A stretch of DNA of 64,000 nt, from assembly GCA_050248795.1 (NCBI GenBank), contig JBFWRS010000013.1, positions 1-64,000 of the forward strand, written 5' to 3'. The notes under the pieces were generated by a model. It did not search any database and was not told the DNA's origin. It saw nothing but the letters and a program-made list of their open reading frames with translations. Positions 1 through 7,857 of this stretch are shown one piece after another. How positions within the stretch are numbered: position 1 is the stretch's first letter; each line of letters starts with the position of its first letter. Made by a program: the position numbers and the translations under genes. The DNA is from CAZTDU01 sp050248795. GTDB taxonomy: Bacteria; Pseudomonadota; Gammaproteobacteria; Burkholderiales; SG8-39.

Positions 1-48
1 TAGCAAATTGACGTGTGGAAACTTCAATTTGCCAGAAGACCCATCGAC

Positions 49-80
49 CGCTCGCCCGCCCGAATTCGGGCGGGCGAGCG
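49..80. repeat. 32-bp perfect palindrome
   Basis: The sequence is a perfect inverted repeat centred on GAATTC, with GC-rich 16-base arms. It lies immediately left of, and partly inside, the first copy of the 57-bp direct repeat. It could form a strong hairpin or mark an old recombination junction. The second repeat copy keeps only the right half of the palindrome. No T-tract follows it, so it is not an obvious terminator. Confidence 0.8.
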
Positions 81-126
81 GACCCTCAACTTGCGTCGAG
101 TGTCGGAAAATTACTAAACGAGTTCA
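70..126. repeat. 57-bp direct repeat, left copy
   Basis: This 57-base segment recurs in the same orientation at 3957-4013 with two mismatches (55/57). It contains the core TGTCGGAAAATTACTAA. The two copies bound about 3.8 kb of RHS debris and toxin-antitoxin genes, so they could be relics of a duplication or insertion, or a substrate for deletion by recombination. Confidence 0.85.
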
Positions 127-266
127 ATCGGGGTCAGTGACGCGTTCCGGTTGTACCCTGACGCCCGCCTTCGCGCGGGTGTTGTAGTTTCAGGTGCTGA
201 CGGCGGTTCGCGAGAGCGCCTCGGCGGGGGTGAGCGCGACAAGCCGGGTCAGCGACGCATACTCTT

Positions 267-495
267 GTCCACACGAAGCATCTAGAACACGCTGCGGCAC
301 GTCTATAACGACCAGCAGCAGATACGCTGGATGTCGGACCGAGCTGAACCCTTCGGCAACACCCCGGCGGATGAGAACCCTACGGCCTTTGGCGCCTTCG
401 AGTTCAATCTGAGGTCTCCGGGGCAGTACGCGGACAAGGGGACCAACGCCCACTACAACTATTTCAGGGCTACGATCGCCGGTGTCTGGGTGTAG
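267..495 (+). pseudogene. RHS core C-terminal remnant (frameshifted)
   Basis: Translating + gives VHTKHL, then after a one-base insertion at about 282-285, NTLRHVYNDQQQIRWM, a typical AEPFGNTPADENP segment, then FNLRSPGQYADKGTNAHYNY and a stop at 493-495. This is the hallmark tip of an RHS/YD-repeat core, where polymorphic toxin ends are attached. It has no start and no upstream YD repeats, so it is a detached, decayed 3' fragment. Related pieces lie at 1705-2244, 3170-3205 and 3769-3810. The segment from 127 to 266 shows nothing else recognisable except a small GC hairpin near 163-178. Confidence 0.75.
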
Positions 496-508
496 AGGCG
501 ATTCTGTT

Positions 509-931
509 CTAGCCGTTGGCGGCGATGCGCTGAAGGAGTTGCGCGGGGCTTAGGACGGGGATTCCCTGGAAGGTGCCGAGCGCGTGCAGGTCGTCGTCGC
601 CCGAGACGATCGCATCGGCCCGTGCGGCGAGCGCGCAGGCGAGAACCGCGGCGTCGTCGGGATCTCGCAAGGCTGATTCTTCGATGGGTGAGGCTTCGAC
701 GGTGTCGGCGATCTCGCGGTAGCGCGCGACGACTTCGGCGGGGGAGGAGTTCAACTGCGCGAGCCTGGCGGCGAACTTGGTGCGTTGGAGGATGCCGGCG
801 AGTTCGGCGATGAGCGCTTCCGATGTGAAGAATTCCAAGCCGCCGTCTTCGGCGGCCTGAATCAGCCGCTCTGGTGTTCCGCCCCAGAGCAGGGCGGAGG
901 CGACAACGTTGGTGTCAAGGACGAGGCGCAC
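509..931 (-). CDS. PIN-domain toxin (VapC-like)
   Basis: This 140-residue protein matches the PIN-family toxin class (putative ribonuclease of a VapBC-like module). The N-terminal LVLDTNVV carries the first catalytic Asp (D6). A conserved Glu lies in the SEALIAEL helix (about 38-45), and the DPDDAAVLACA and SGDDDL segments supply the remaining acidic residues for metal binding. PIN toxins cleave RNA, often tRNA. The gene follows and overlaps the small antitoxin gene by 17 bases, the usual antitoxin-toxin order. All catalytic acids appear intact, making this one of only two modules here whose toxin looks fully functional. Confidence 0.85.
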   Translation of the reverse strand: MRLVLDTNVVASALLWGGTPERLIQAAEDGGLEFFTSEALIAELAGILQRTKFAARLAQLNSSPAEVVARYREIADTVEASPIEESALRDPDDAAVLACALAARADAIVSGDDDLHALGTFQGIPVLSPAQLLQRIAANG

Positions 932-1169
932 GGGCCTCGCGAAGCTCGGCGCGCACGGCCTTCAGTTCGGACTCCAGTTCCTCTGGGGTAATCTCGACGC
1001 CGCCGGATTCGCGCAGGCGCTTGCCGATCTCGGTGAAGCGCTGGATAGCGGCCTTGCGGATCGCATCGCGCACCAGGCGCTCGATCGATTCCGAGGTGAG
1101 CAGGCCCGCAGCCTTCGCCTGGCTGGCGATCTGATCGGGGAGGGACAGCTTCAGTTCGAGTTCGGTCAT
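915..1169 (-). CDS. antitoxin of PIN-type TA module
   Basis: This 84-residue protein has an N-terminal part (LKLSLPDQIASQAKAAGL followed by an ESIERLVRDAIRK helix) that resembles a ribbon-helix-helix DNA-binding fold. A charged helical C-terminus would wrap the toxin. It precedes the PIN toxin gene and overlaps it by 17 bases, which supports translational coupling. Such antitoxins neutralise the toxin and autorepress the promoter. Bases 1170-1388 upstream contain no recognisable gene. The exact antitoxin family was not identified. Confidence 0.7.
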   Translation of the reverse strand: MTELELKLSLPDQIASQAKAAGLLTSESIERLVRDAIRKAAIQRFTEIGKRLRESGGVEITPEELESELKAVRAELREARAPRP

Positions 1170-1388
1170 GTAGGGAGTTTAGCGCGCCCGGCGTGCGCAT
1201 GGGACGAGCCGCGAGGGCGGGAGAGCCGGGGGCGCCCGAGGGCCTCACGCTGGTGCGGGAATCTGGCGCCGGCAACAATGGTGGTCACCACCCACGCGTA
1301 CTTGTCCTCGGACAACTGGGAGGGTGCTTGCGAGCATCAGGGGCAGTGACGGCATTCTCGCCGTGGCATCGCCCCGGATTCTCAGACA

Positions 1389-1460
1389 CTACCCTAAGCT
1401 CCTTGTGGCCTGTTCGAACTGATCGGGGCTCACCAAGCCGAGCGTTGAACGCTGAGAAAT
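1389..1460 (-). pseudogene. IS3-type transposase C-terminal scrap
   Basis: On the - strand the frame reads SQRSTLGLVSPDQFEQA followed shortly by a stop. This matches the RxHSTLGxxSPxxFE ending of IS3-family OrfB transposases. Only about 20 residues survive, with no catalytic DDE region, so it is a remnant. It lies directly beside an ORF6N-protein remnant on the same strand, pointing to repeated insertions here. Confidence 0.5.
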
Positions 1461-1488
1461 CGGTGTCAGATTCGCTTTCTTGGGCTTG

Positions 1489-1682
1489 TTAGCTGCGCTT
1501 CTTCTCGGTAGGCGTGATGAATCCGATAGGGCGGAGCCTGGGCTGGGGCGGGGCCATGAGGCATCGGATGGTGTCGATGAGGCCGGCGATGGCCTGGTCA
1601 TGGGAGCCAAGCTTCTTCTCGAGTTGATCGAGGCGTCGGGGCAAGTTCCATGTTCGAGGCGAGCAGTTCGCGAGGGAAATGG
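1489..1682 (-). pseudogene. ORF6N-domain protein C-terminal remnant
   Basis: The - strand encodes RELLASNMELA, then after one extra C near 1645 continues in a new frame as RRLDQLEKKLGSHDQAIAGL, an LMAPP segment and RPIGF, ending at the stop at 1489-1491. This is the coiled C-terminus of ORF6N-domain proteins, a phage-related DNA-binding family. The N-terminal ORF6N domain is missing and a frameshift separates the two parts. The right edge at about 1683 abuts the sequence CAGTGACGCGTTC, which is also present at 135-147. Confidence 0.6.
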
Positions 1683-1704
1683 GGGGCAGTGACGCGTTCG
1701 CGCC

Positions 1705-2244
1705 GTGTACGCACTGGCCTACGACGCGGCCAGCCGCATCACCAGCATCGGCGAGACGGCGAACCCGCCCAACACCAACACCTACGGCTACGACACCCTC
1801 GACCGGTTGAACTCCGCGATACTGCCCGCGTCCACCTTCGGCTACAGCTACGACGCGGTGGGCAACCGGCTGACGAAGACCACGGGGGCGGCGACCGACA
1901 CGTACGCCTACAGCGGCACGAGCAACCGCATCGCGACGATCACGCCGAGCACGGGGCCGGTGAAGAACTTCGTCTTCGACCCCAACGGCTCAACCACCAA
2001 CGACGCGGTCAACGCCTTCGCCTACGACGTGCGAGGGCGCATGGTGAGCGCAACCACGGGGGCGGGCACCACCAGCTACCAGGTGAACGCGCTGGGGCAA
2101 CGGATCAGGAAGACGAACACGGACGGGGACACGGTCTTTCACTACGACACGCGGGGAAGGCTGGTTGCGGAGACCGATCAGGCGGGGGTGCTAAGGCGCG
2201 AGTATCTGTACCTGAACGACACGCCAATCGGCGTGGTGCAGTGA
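1705..2244 (+). pseudogene. RHS/YD-repeat protein fragment
   Basis: About 180 residues of YD repeats: LAYDAASRITSIG, YGYDTLDRLNSA, YSYDAVGNRLTK, FAYDVRGRMVSAT, FHYDTRGRLVAETD, ending EYLYLNDTPIGVVQ and a stop. In intact RHS proteins this ending continues into the HTDHLNTPR core. Here a stop falls exactly there and the core pieces lie elsewhere. A GTG at 1705 could start translation, but no upstream RHS shell exists, so this is a truncated internal fragment of a large secreted or surface protein. It is followed 10 bases later by the golvesin-domain gene. Confidence 0.75.
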
Positions 2245-2254
2245 GGAGATGATC

Positions 2255-3169
2255 ATGAGAAAGCTCCTCGCCGCCGCCCTCGTCCTTGCTGCCGCCTGCG
2301 CCAGCGCCCAGGCGCAGACGGAAATCATCCTCGACAACGTCTCCCCGGTCTTCAGCACCACCGGCACCTGGCCCGCGAGCACCGCGGTCAGCGGCTACAT
2401 CGGCGCGAACTACCAGGCCAAGCTTCAATCCGCCCCGCCCGGCGCCGTGGTCGTGGACAACACCGACGCAGGCTTCAGCGTCACGGGGACGTGGGCGACA
2501 AGCACCTCCGTCTCCGGCTACATGGGCACCAACTACCAGCACCACTACGCCAATGGCGAGCCCCCCACCGCAGTGGTGGCGGACAACTCCTCCGGCAGCG
2601 CCACCGGGACATGGCCGACGAGCACGTCTGTATCCGGCTACGTCGGCACCAACTACCAGGTGCACGCGGGCGGAAGCGGGAGTAACGTCTTCACCTGGAC
2701 GCTGAACGCCCCGGGCACGGGGACCTACGAGGTGTACGCCAGGTGGACGCAGCACCCGAACCGGGCCACGAACGCAAAGTACTCGGTGAGCCATGCAGGG
2801 GGCAGTGACGTGGTGACGGTGAACCAGGAGGCCGGAGGAGGGAGCTGGAACCTGTTGGGGACCTATACCTTCAACGCCGGGGCGAGTACGGTGAGCCTGT
2901 CTGATGAGGCGAACGGCTACGTGATCGCGGACGCGGTGATGCTGGTGCCGCCCAATGCAGCGCCGAACACGGCGACGTGGACGCTGCCCGTCGCGACAAC
3001 AGGCACCTACAACGTCTACGCCCGGTGGACGGCGCACCCGAACCGGGCGACGGATGCGAAGTACACGGTGAACCACGCCGGCGGGGCCAGCACCGTCACC
3101 GCCAACCAGGAGCAGAACAGCGGGGCGTGGAAATCAACAGTGAGCGTGCAGGCGGAGCCGAAGCTGTAA
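2255..3169 (+). CDS. exported golvesin-domain repeat protein
   Basis: A protein of 304 residues with a clear Sec signal peptide (MRKLLAAALVLAAACASAQA). It contains three partial and one full copy of a golvesin C-terminal-like beta module, marked by DN..GFS.TGTW..STSVSGY.GTNYQ, YEVYARWTQHPNRATNAKY, and VTVNQ...G.WNLLGTYTF...VSLSD. The last copy stops early. Such modules occur in bacterial extracellular proteins and RHS proteins and are thought to bind carbohydrate or to be structural. GAGGAG at 2243-2248 is spaced 6 bases from the ATG at 2255, favouring it over the ATG at 2249. The frame reads through the stop into an RHS core motif, so this is probably a reassorted RHS-locus piece. Confidence 0.7.
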   Translation: MRKLLAAALVLAAACASAQAQTEIILDNVSPVFSTTGTWPASTAVSGYIGANYQAKLQSAPPGAVVVDNTDAGFSVTGTWATSTSVSGYMGTNYQHHYANGEPPTAVVADNSSGSATGTWPTSTSVSGYVGTNYQVHAGGSGSNVFTWTLNAPGTGTYEVYARWTQHPNRATNAKYSVSHAGGSDVVTVNQEAGGGSWNLLGTYTFNAGASTVSLSDEANGYVIADAVMLVPPNAAPNTATWTLPVATTGTYNVYARWTAHPNRATDAKYTVNHAGGASTVTANQEQNSGAWKSTVSVQAEPKL

Positions 3170-3205
3170 TTCATCCACACGGATCACATGAACACGCTGC
3201 GTCAG
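3170..3205 (+). pseudogene. RHS core motif remnant, in frame after golvesin gene
   Basis: Immediately after the TAA of the golvesin-domain gene, and in the same frame, the DNA encodes FIHTDHMNTLRQ, the conserved RHS core tip. An intact ancestor would therefore have joined golvesin-type or YD repeats to this core. It is one of three separated copies of this motif in the first 4 kb. Confidence 0.6.
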
Positions 3206-3252
3206 ACCGTCGTGGCTCGCCGTGGTCAGGCTGGCGGCGTATCATTTGCGGG

Positions 3253-3456
3253 ATGACTAGTCTTCTTGAAAAGGCGCTGAGCCAGGTGGAAAAACTCCCC
3301 GACGCGGAGCAAGACGCGGTGGCTGCCATTCTGCTAGAGGAGCTGGCCTCCGAGCAGCGCTGGTCAGAATCGTTCGCCAAGTCTCAGGACGCGCTGGCCG
3401 GCCTCGCGGAGACGGCGCTCGCCGAACACGCCGCCGGCCGTACCAAACCGCTTTAG
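3253..3456 (+). CDS. antitoxin of RelE-like TA module
   Basis: A small acidic helical protein of 67 residues (MTSLLEKALSQVEKLPDAEQ, later LEELASEQRW, ending AEHAAGRTKPL). It matches the antitoxin type commonly paired with RelE/ParE-like toxins. It is complete and lies 5 bases upstream of the toxin frame, the usual order. Because the toxin frame has an in-frame amber codon, this may now be an orphan antitoxin, possibly kept for cross-neutralisation or simply not yet lost. Confidence 0.7.
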   Translation: MTSLLEKALSQVEKLPDAEQDAVAAILLEELASEQRWSESFAKSQDALAGLAETALAEHAAGRTKPL

Positions 3457-3461
3457 CGCGA

Positions 3462-3731
3462 GTGCGGTCCCAGACGACCGCGGTCTTCCGGGAGCTTCTT
3501 GCGGGCGCACCCGGTGTGGTACAAGCCAAGGCGCGATCCGCGTATCAGGCTTGGGCCCAGAACCCAGCCCACCCATCGCTGCGGTTCAAGAAGGTTCACT
3601 CGACGCTGCCGATTTAGTCAGTTCGCATAGATCTCGACTGGCGCGCAGTGGGTGTACTGCAGGGCGAGGTGATGATCTGGTTCTGGATCGGTTCCCATGC
3701 CGACTACGAGCGGCTTCTGACCAAGCTTTGA
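3462..3731 (+). pseudogene. RelE/ParE-like toxin with internal amber stop
   Basis: From the GTG at 3462 the frame encodes FRELLAGAPGVVQAKARSAY, then HPSLRFKKVHSTLPI, a TAG at 3615-3617, then without frameshift SVRIDLDWRAVGVLQGEVM, IWFWIGSHADYERLLTKL and a TGA. The family pattern (FKxVH...YSVRI..DYRAVG...WFWIGSHAEYDRLL) shows that one codon, normally Tyr, became TAG at codon 52 of 90. The rest of the toxin is preserved, so inactivation is recent or the codon may be suppressed. The antitoxin directly upstream is intact. Confidence 0.75.
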
Positions 3732-3768
3732 GGGGTCCTGGAATGCTCCACGTTGGTCGAACTATCCA

Positions 3769-3810
3769 CCCGGAGTATCTGAACACGCCGCGGCAGGTCT
3801 ACGACAAGAA
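3769..3810 (+). pseudogene. RHS core motif remnant
   Basis: The + strand encodes IHPEYLNTPRQVYDKN, a degenerate third copy of the RHS core tip (H-x-x-x-LNTPRxVYD). The sequence that follows (3811-3956) is not recognisable as coding. The remnant ends close to the right copy of the 57-bp direct repeat. Confidence 0.55.
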
Positions 3811-3956
3811 CCGTGTTGATTTCCACGCAAATCTGACACGGGGTTTTCATCGGGATCTGACCAGGTTGTTGGTCCCCACATCGTCGCCCAGAACATCCAG
3901 TACCACCGCCTTCGGCGGGGCGAGGAGCTGGCCCTCGGCAACGACCGAGTCTACAC

Positions 3957-4013
3957 GCGGGCGAGCGGACCCTTAACTTGCGTCGAGTGTCGGAAAATTA
4001 CTAAGCGAGTTCA
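3957..4013. repeat. 57-bp direct repeat, right copy
   Basis: This is the second copy of the element at 70-126, in the same orientation, differing at two positions (C/T in the CTCAAC/CTTAAC part and A/G in CTAAAC/CTAAGC). Only the right arm of the adjoining palindrome is present. It marks the right edge of the RHS-debris segment. The next genes form a new - strand TA module. Confidence 0.85.
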
Positions 4014-4022
4014 TCCCAGGTT

Positions 4023-4379
4023 CTACGCGGCCTGTTTCTCGATCGGCTTGACCGAAATCCGAAGACCAGTCGCCTTCAGAATGGCGCTCAGGCTGCGAAG
4101 CTCCGGATTGCCGGACTTCGAGAGCATCCTGTAGGTCGCCTCGCGCGTCAGTCGCGCCTTGCGGGCGATCGTCGCCAGACCACCTTGTGCCTGGGCTACC
4201 TGGCGAAGCGCCAGCATGATGGCCGCCTGGTTGCCTTCTTCAAGAACGGCCTCCAGGTACGCAGCAGCCTCCGTGGGATCCTTGAGTTGCTCGGTCAGCC
4301 AGCTTTCAAATGGCAGACTAGGCGCCGCGCGACGCTTTCTCGCTACGCGCTTTGAAATCCTCGAGGTAGCTCTTTGCAC
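4023..4379 (-). CDS. HigA-like antitoxin (addiction module antidote)
   Basis: This antitoxin has a C-terminal helix-turn-helix (LATIARKARLTREATYRMLS followed by NPELRSLSAILKATGLRISV). That architecture belongs to antidote proteins paired with the killer-type RelE toxins encoded next door. I chose the GTG at 4379 because AAAAGGA lies 8 bases upstream on the - strand. A longer frame from the ATG at 4463 exists but overlaps most of the toxin's C-terminal part. It overlaps the toxin gene, so the order is toxin-antitoxin with coupling. It likely also represses the operon. Confidence 0.7.
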   Translation of the reverse strand: MQRATSRISKRVARKRRAAPSLPFESWLTEQLKDPTEAAAYLEAVLEEGNQAAIMLALRQVAQAQGGLATIARKARLTREATYRMLSKSGNPELRSLSAILKATGLRISVKPIEKQAA

Positions 4380-4656
4380 GCTTGATGTCCTTTTGCTGTG
4401 TCCTCTTGTCTCCTCCACAAAGGAGAAGCACGATCGCTTTGCCGACCCGGGCGAAATAGACACGGTACCCCGGGCCCCAGTCGATCCTCAGTTCGAGCAC
4501 GCCTTCGCCAACTGGCTCGACGTCCCCGAGATTCCCCACCGCGGCCCGTGCGAGCCTCGCCTCGATCCTTGCGCGCGCCTGCCTGTCGCCCAGGCCCTGC
4601 AACCACTCGACAAACGGCTGCTCGCCGGCCGAGGTTTGATAGTAGCGAAGTTCAAT
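4318..4656 (-). CDS. HigB/RelE-like toxin, start codon unclear
   Basis: This is a RelE-superfamily killer protein: LRYYQTSAGEQPFVEWLQGL, RARIEARLARAAVGNLGD, then the family signature ELRIDWGPGYRVYFARVGK followed by LLLCGGDKRTQQKDI. Homology begins at about 4656, where the codon is ATT (IELRYYQT), and no ATG, GTG or TTG precedes it before a stop. The first conventional start is the TTG at 4602, which removes 18 conserved N-terminal residues. Either a rare ATT start is used or the gene lost its start. If active it would cleave mRNA on ribosomes. Confidence 0.6.
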   Translation of the reverse strand: MELRYYQTSAGEQPFVEWLQGLGDRQARARIEARLARAAVGNLGDVEPVGEGVLELRIDWGPGYRVYFARVGKAIVLLLCGGDKRTQQKDIKRAKSYLEDFKARSEKASRGA

Positions 4657-4701
4657 GGTCGCTGTAACTTATAGTACACAACCGGTCAACCACGATAGCA
4701 G

Positions 4702-4929
4702 ATCGTAACTTGTATCGAGGAATCGGCCTCAAGTGCAAAGCGGCGTTACGATAGCCAATGCGCGGCGACCAGCCTTGATGCGCTGCGGGTGCCGCCCGGG
4801 AACAGGCTGGAGGCGTTGAAGGGCGACCGCAAGGGCCAGCACAGCATTCGGATCAACGACCAGTGGAAAATCTGCTTTCGCTGGGACGCGGATGGCGCAT
4901 CGCTGGTCGAGATCGTGGACTATCACTAG
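4702..4929 (+). pseudogene. HigB-type toxin lacking its 5' end
   Basis: The frame ending at the TAG at 4927-4929 encodes ATSLDALRVPPGNRLEALKG, DRKGQHSIRINDQWKICFRW and LVEIVDYH, the diagnostic C-terminal two-thirds of HigB toxins (ribosome-dependent mRNases). Upstream, no start codon is available before a stop at about 4696, and the N-terminal residues are unlike the family and roughly 19 residues short. The gene looks 5'-eroded or frameshifted. The matching antitoxin higA follows 9 bases later and is intact. Confidence 0.65.
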
Positions 4930-4938
4930 GGAACGGCT

Positions 4939-5292
4939 ATGGCGATCGAGAGAAAGGCATTGGCGGGAATGCGCTTTGCGGGGGTGACCACCGGCAGGAA
5001 GCTCAAGCCCGTGCATCCCGGCGAAGTGCTGCTCAAGGATTTCATTGAGCCGATGGGATTGACCCGCTACAAGGTGGCGCGGTCCATCAGCGTGCCGCAG
5101 CGCCGAATCGACGAGGTCTGCTTGGGCCAGCGCGCGATGAGCGCGGACACCGCCTTGAGGCTTGGCCGGCTGTTCGGCATGGACCCCCAGGTGTGGATGA
5201 ACCTGCAGGCCCAGGACGACCTGGAGGTCGCGGCACGGGGCTTGCGAGGACGCCTCGTTGCCGAGGTTACCCCGATTGCCGAAGCAGCCTAG
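4939..5292 (+). CDS. higA: HigA family antitoxin
   Basis: This XRE-type helix-turn-helix antitoxin of 117 residues carries the family motif HPGEVLLKDFIEPMGLTRYK, then VPQRRIDEVCLGQRAMSADT, ending with ALRLGRLFGMDPQVWMNLQ. HigA binds the HigB mRNase and represses the higBA promoter. It follows the eroded higB (4702-4929), keeping the toxin-first order typical of hig loci. The N-terminal 24 residues (MAIERKALAGMRFAG...) extend a little beyond the usual start; an internal ATG at 4969 is an alternative. Confidence 0.85.
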   Translation: MAIERKALAGMRFAGVTTGRKLKPVHPGEVLLKDFIEPMGLTRYKVARSISVPQRRIDEVCLGQRAMSADTALRLGRLFGMDPQVWMNLQAQDDLEVAARGLRGRLVAEVTPIAEAA

Positions 5293-5340
5293 CGAGGACC
5301 GGAGGCGCGAGCTTACTCTGCCACGCTACAATGCTCGACC

Positions 5341-5547
5341 ATGATGCTCACCGCCATTCTGATGCCCGCGCCTGAAGGAGGCTACACGGCCCTGAACCCT
5401 GAGACAGGCACAACGACTCAGGGTGAATCCATCGAAGAGGCGATCGCGAATCTGCGCGAGGCAACGGAGGTCTACCTGGAGGAATTCCCGCTCGGGTCGG
5501 TTGGTCAACCGCTGGTGACGACCTTCCACGTTACCGAGCATGCCTAA
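5341..5547 (+). CDS. hicB: HicB family antitoxin
   Basis: This 68-residue protein has the partial RNase H-like HicB fold: MLTAILMPAPEGGYTALNPE, TTTQGESIEEAIANLREA, then VYLEEF. HicB neutralises HicA. It lacks the C-terminal DNA-binding extension of longer HicBs, matching the short class. It overlaps the downstream hicA by 8 bases. The antitoxin-first order is common for this class. A second ATG at 5344 is an equally possible start. Confidence 0.8.
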   Translation: MMLTAILMPAPEGGYTALNPETGTTTQGESIEEAIANLREATEVYLEEFPLGSVGQPLVTTFHVTEHA

Positions 5548-5755
5548 ACTGCCCCGTGTATCCGGGGCAGACACGGTGCGTGCGTTACAACGTCTGGGGT
5601 TCGCGGTCGCGCGTCAGCGCGGCAGTCATGTCGTGCTGCGTCGCGAATCGAACGGCTGCGTCGTTCCGAATCACCGCGAATTGAAGATCGGCACGCTCGC
5701 TGGCGTGCTCAAGCAGGCCGGTGTTTCTGCCGAAGATTTCATCAACGCGCTCTGA
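5540..5755 (+). CDS. hicA: HicA family toxin (mRNA interferase)
   Basis: This 71-residue double-stranded-RNA-binding-like toxin has the features LPRVSGADTVRALQRLGFAV and RQRGSHVVLRRE, with the catalytic His at about residue 30, then VVPNHRELKIGTLAGVLKQA. HicA cleaves mRNA and tmRNA. The gene is complete with its key His, and overlaps hicB by 8 bases. Together with the PIN module this is the apparently intact part of the TA cluster. It sits at the border with the conserved chromosomal genes starting at 5795. Confidence 0.85.
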   Translation: MPKLPRVSGADTVRALQRLGFAVARQRGSHVVLRRESNGCVVPNHRELKIGTLAGVLKQAGVSAEDFINAL

Positions 5756-5794
5756 ATCCGTTTAGCGGACAACAACACTAGCGAGCCGGCGTAC

Positions 5795-7001
<1,207 letters not shown>

Positions 7002-7009
<8 letters not shown>

Positions 7010-7700
7010 AGCGTCCGCTGTCCTCGAGCTGCAGGGGATACGCAAGCACTATGGCGACGACCCCGCGGTGCGCACGCAGGTGCTGCACGGCATAGACCTG
7101 CAACTGGTGCCGGGCGAGTTCGCCGCGCTAATCGGGCCCTCCGGGTCCGGCAAGAGCACGCTATTGAACATCATCGGGCTGCTGGAGCGCCCGAGCGAGG
7201 GCCGGCTGCTGATGCGCGGCGAGGACACCGGCCTGCTGGACGACACCGCGATCACGCGGCTGCGCGGCCGCAGCATCGGCTTCGTGTTCCAGTTCCATCA
7301 CCTGCTGCCCGCCTTCAGCGCGCTCGAGAACGTCATGATGCCGCTGATGGTGGAGCGAAGCCGCCAGGATCCGGCGATGCGCGAGCGCGCCCGCATGCTG
7401 CTCGGGCGGGTCGGCCTCGCAGGCCACGAAGGAAAGCGCCCGTCGCAGCTATCGGGCGGCCAGCAGCAGCGCGTCGCCATCGCCCGCGCGCTGGCAATGG
7501 AGCCGCCGCTGGTGCTGGCGGACGAGCCCACCGGCAACCTCGATACGAAATCGGCCGACGGCATATTCGAGTTGCTGCGCGAAGTGAACCGCGACAGCCA
7601 GACCGCGTTCCTGGTGGTGACTCACGATCCGCGCCTCGCCGGCCGCTGCGACCATGCCATCGAGCTGGTCGACGGCAGGATCGTCGGCGCGGCGAGCTGA
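7002..7700 (+). CDS. ABC transporter ATP-binding protein, LolD/MacB type
   Basis: A 232-residue ATPase with Walker A GPSGSGKST, a Q-loop (FVFQFHHLLPAFSALENV), signature LSGGQQQRVAIARALA, Walker B LVLADEPTGNLD and an H-loop (VVTHD). The ADEPTGNLD wording is typical of the LolD/MacB/FtsE subfamily that pairs with FtsX-type permeases. The GTG at 7002 overlaps the permease gene by 8 bases. It would power the exporter encoded just upstream. Confidence 0.88.
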
Positions 7701-7857
7701 CGCGAAAGCTGCCAAAGCAGCAGGGCGGCGCCCGGGGCCGGTCCATCCTCCTTTCCAAGTGAGTGCCGGGCGCGCCCGCTGCCGTGGTCCGCGTGGTTCG
7801 GATAGCCGCCGGGCAGGGCGCATTCGACGCCCAGAGGCACGTTGTCGTAGTCGTCGC

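Noticed and set aside
100..118. TGTCGGAAAATTACTAA core of the repeat considered as a PEP-CTERM-type upstream element
   Set aside because: Resemblance is from memory only and no PEP-CTERM gene or exosortase lies downstream in this window.
3615..3617. TAG in the toxin frame considered as programmed recoding (pyrrolysine)
   Set aside because: The family has Tyr at this position, the organism type does not use pyrrolysine, and other toxins nearby are also damaged; a nonsense mutation is simpler.
70..4013. Pair of 57-bp repeats considered as a CRISPR or integron-like array
   Set aside because: Only two copies 3.9 kb apart, no regular spacers, no attC symmetry, and no cas or integrase gene.
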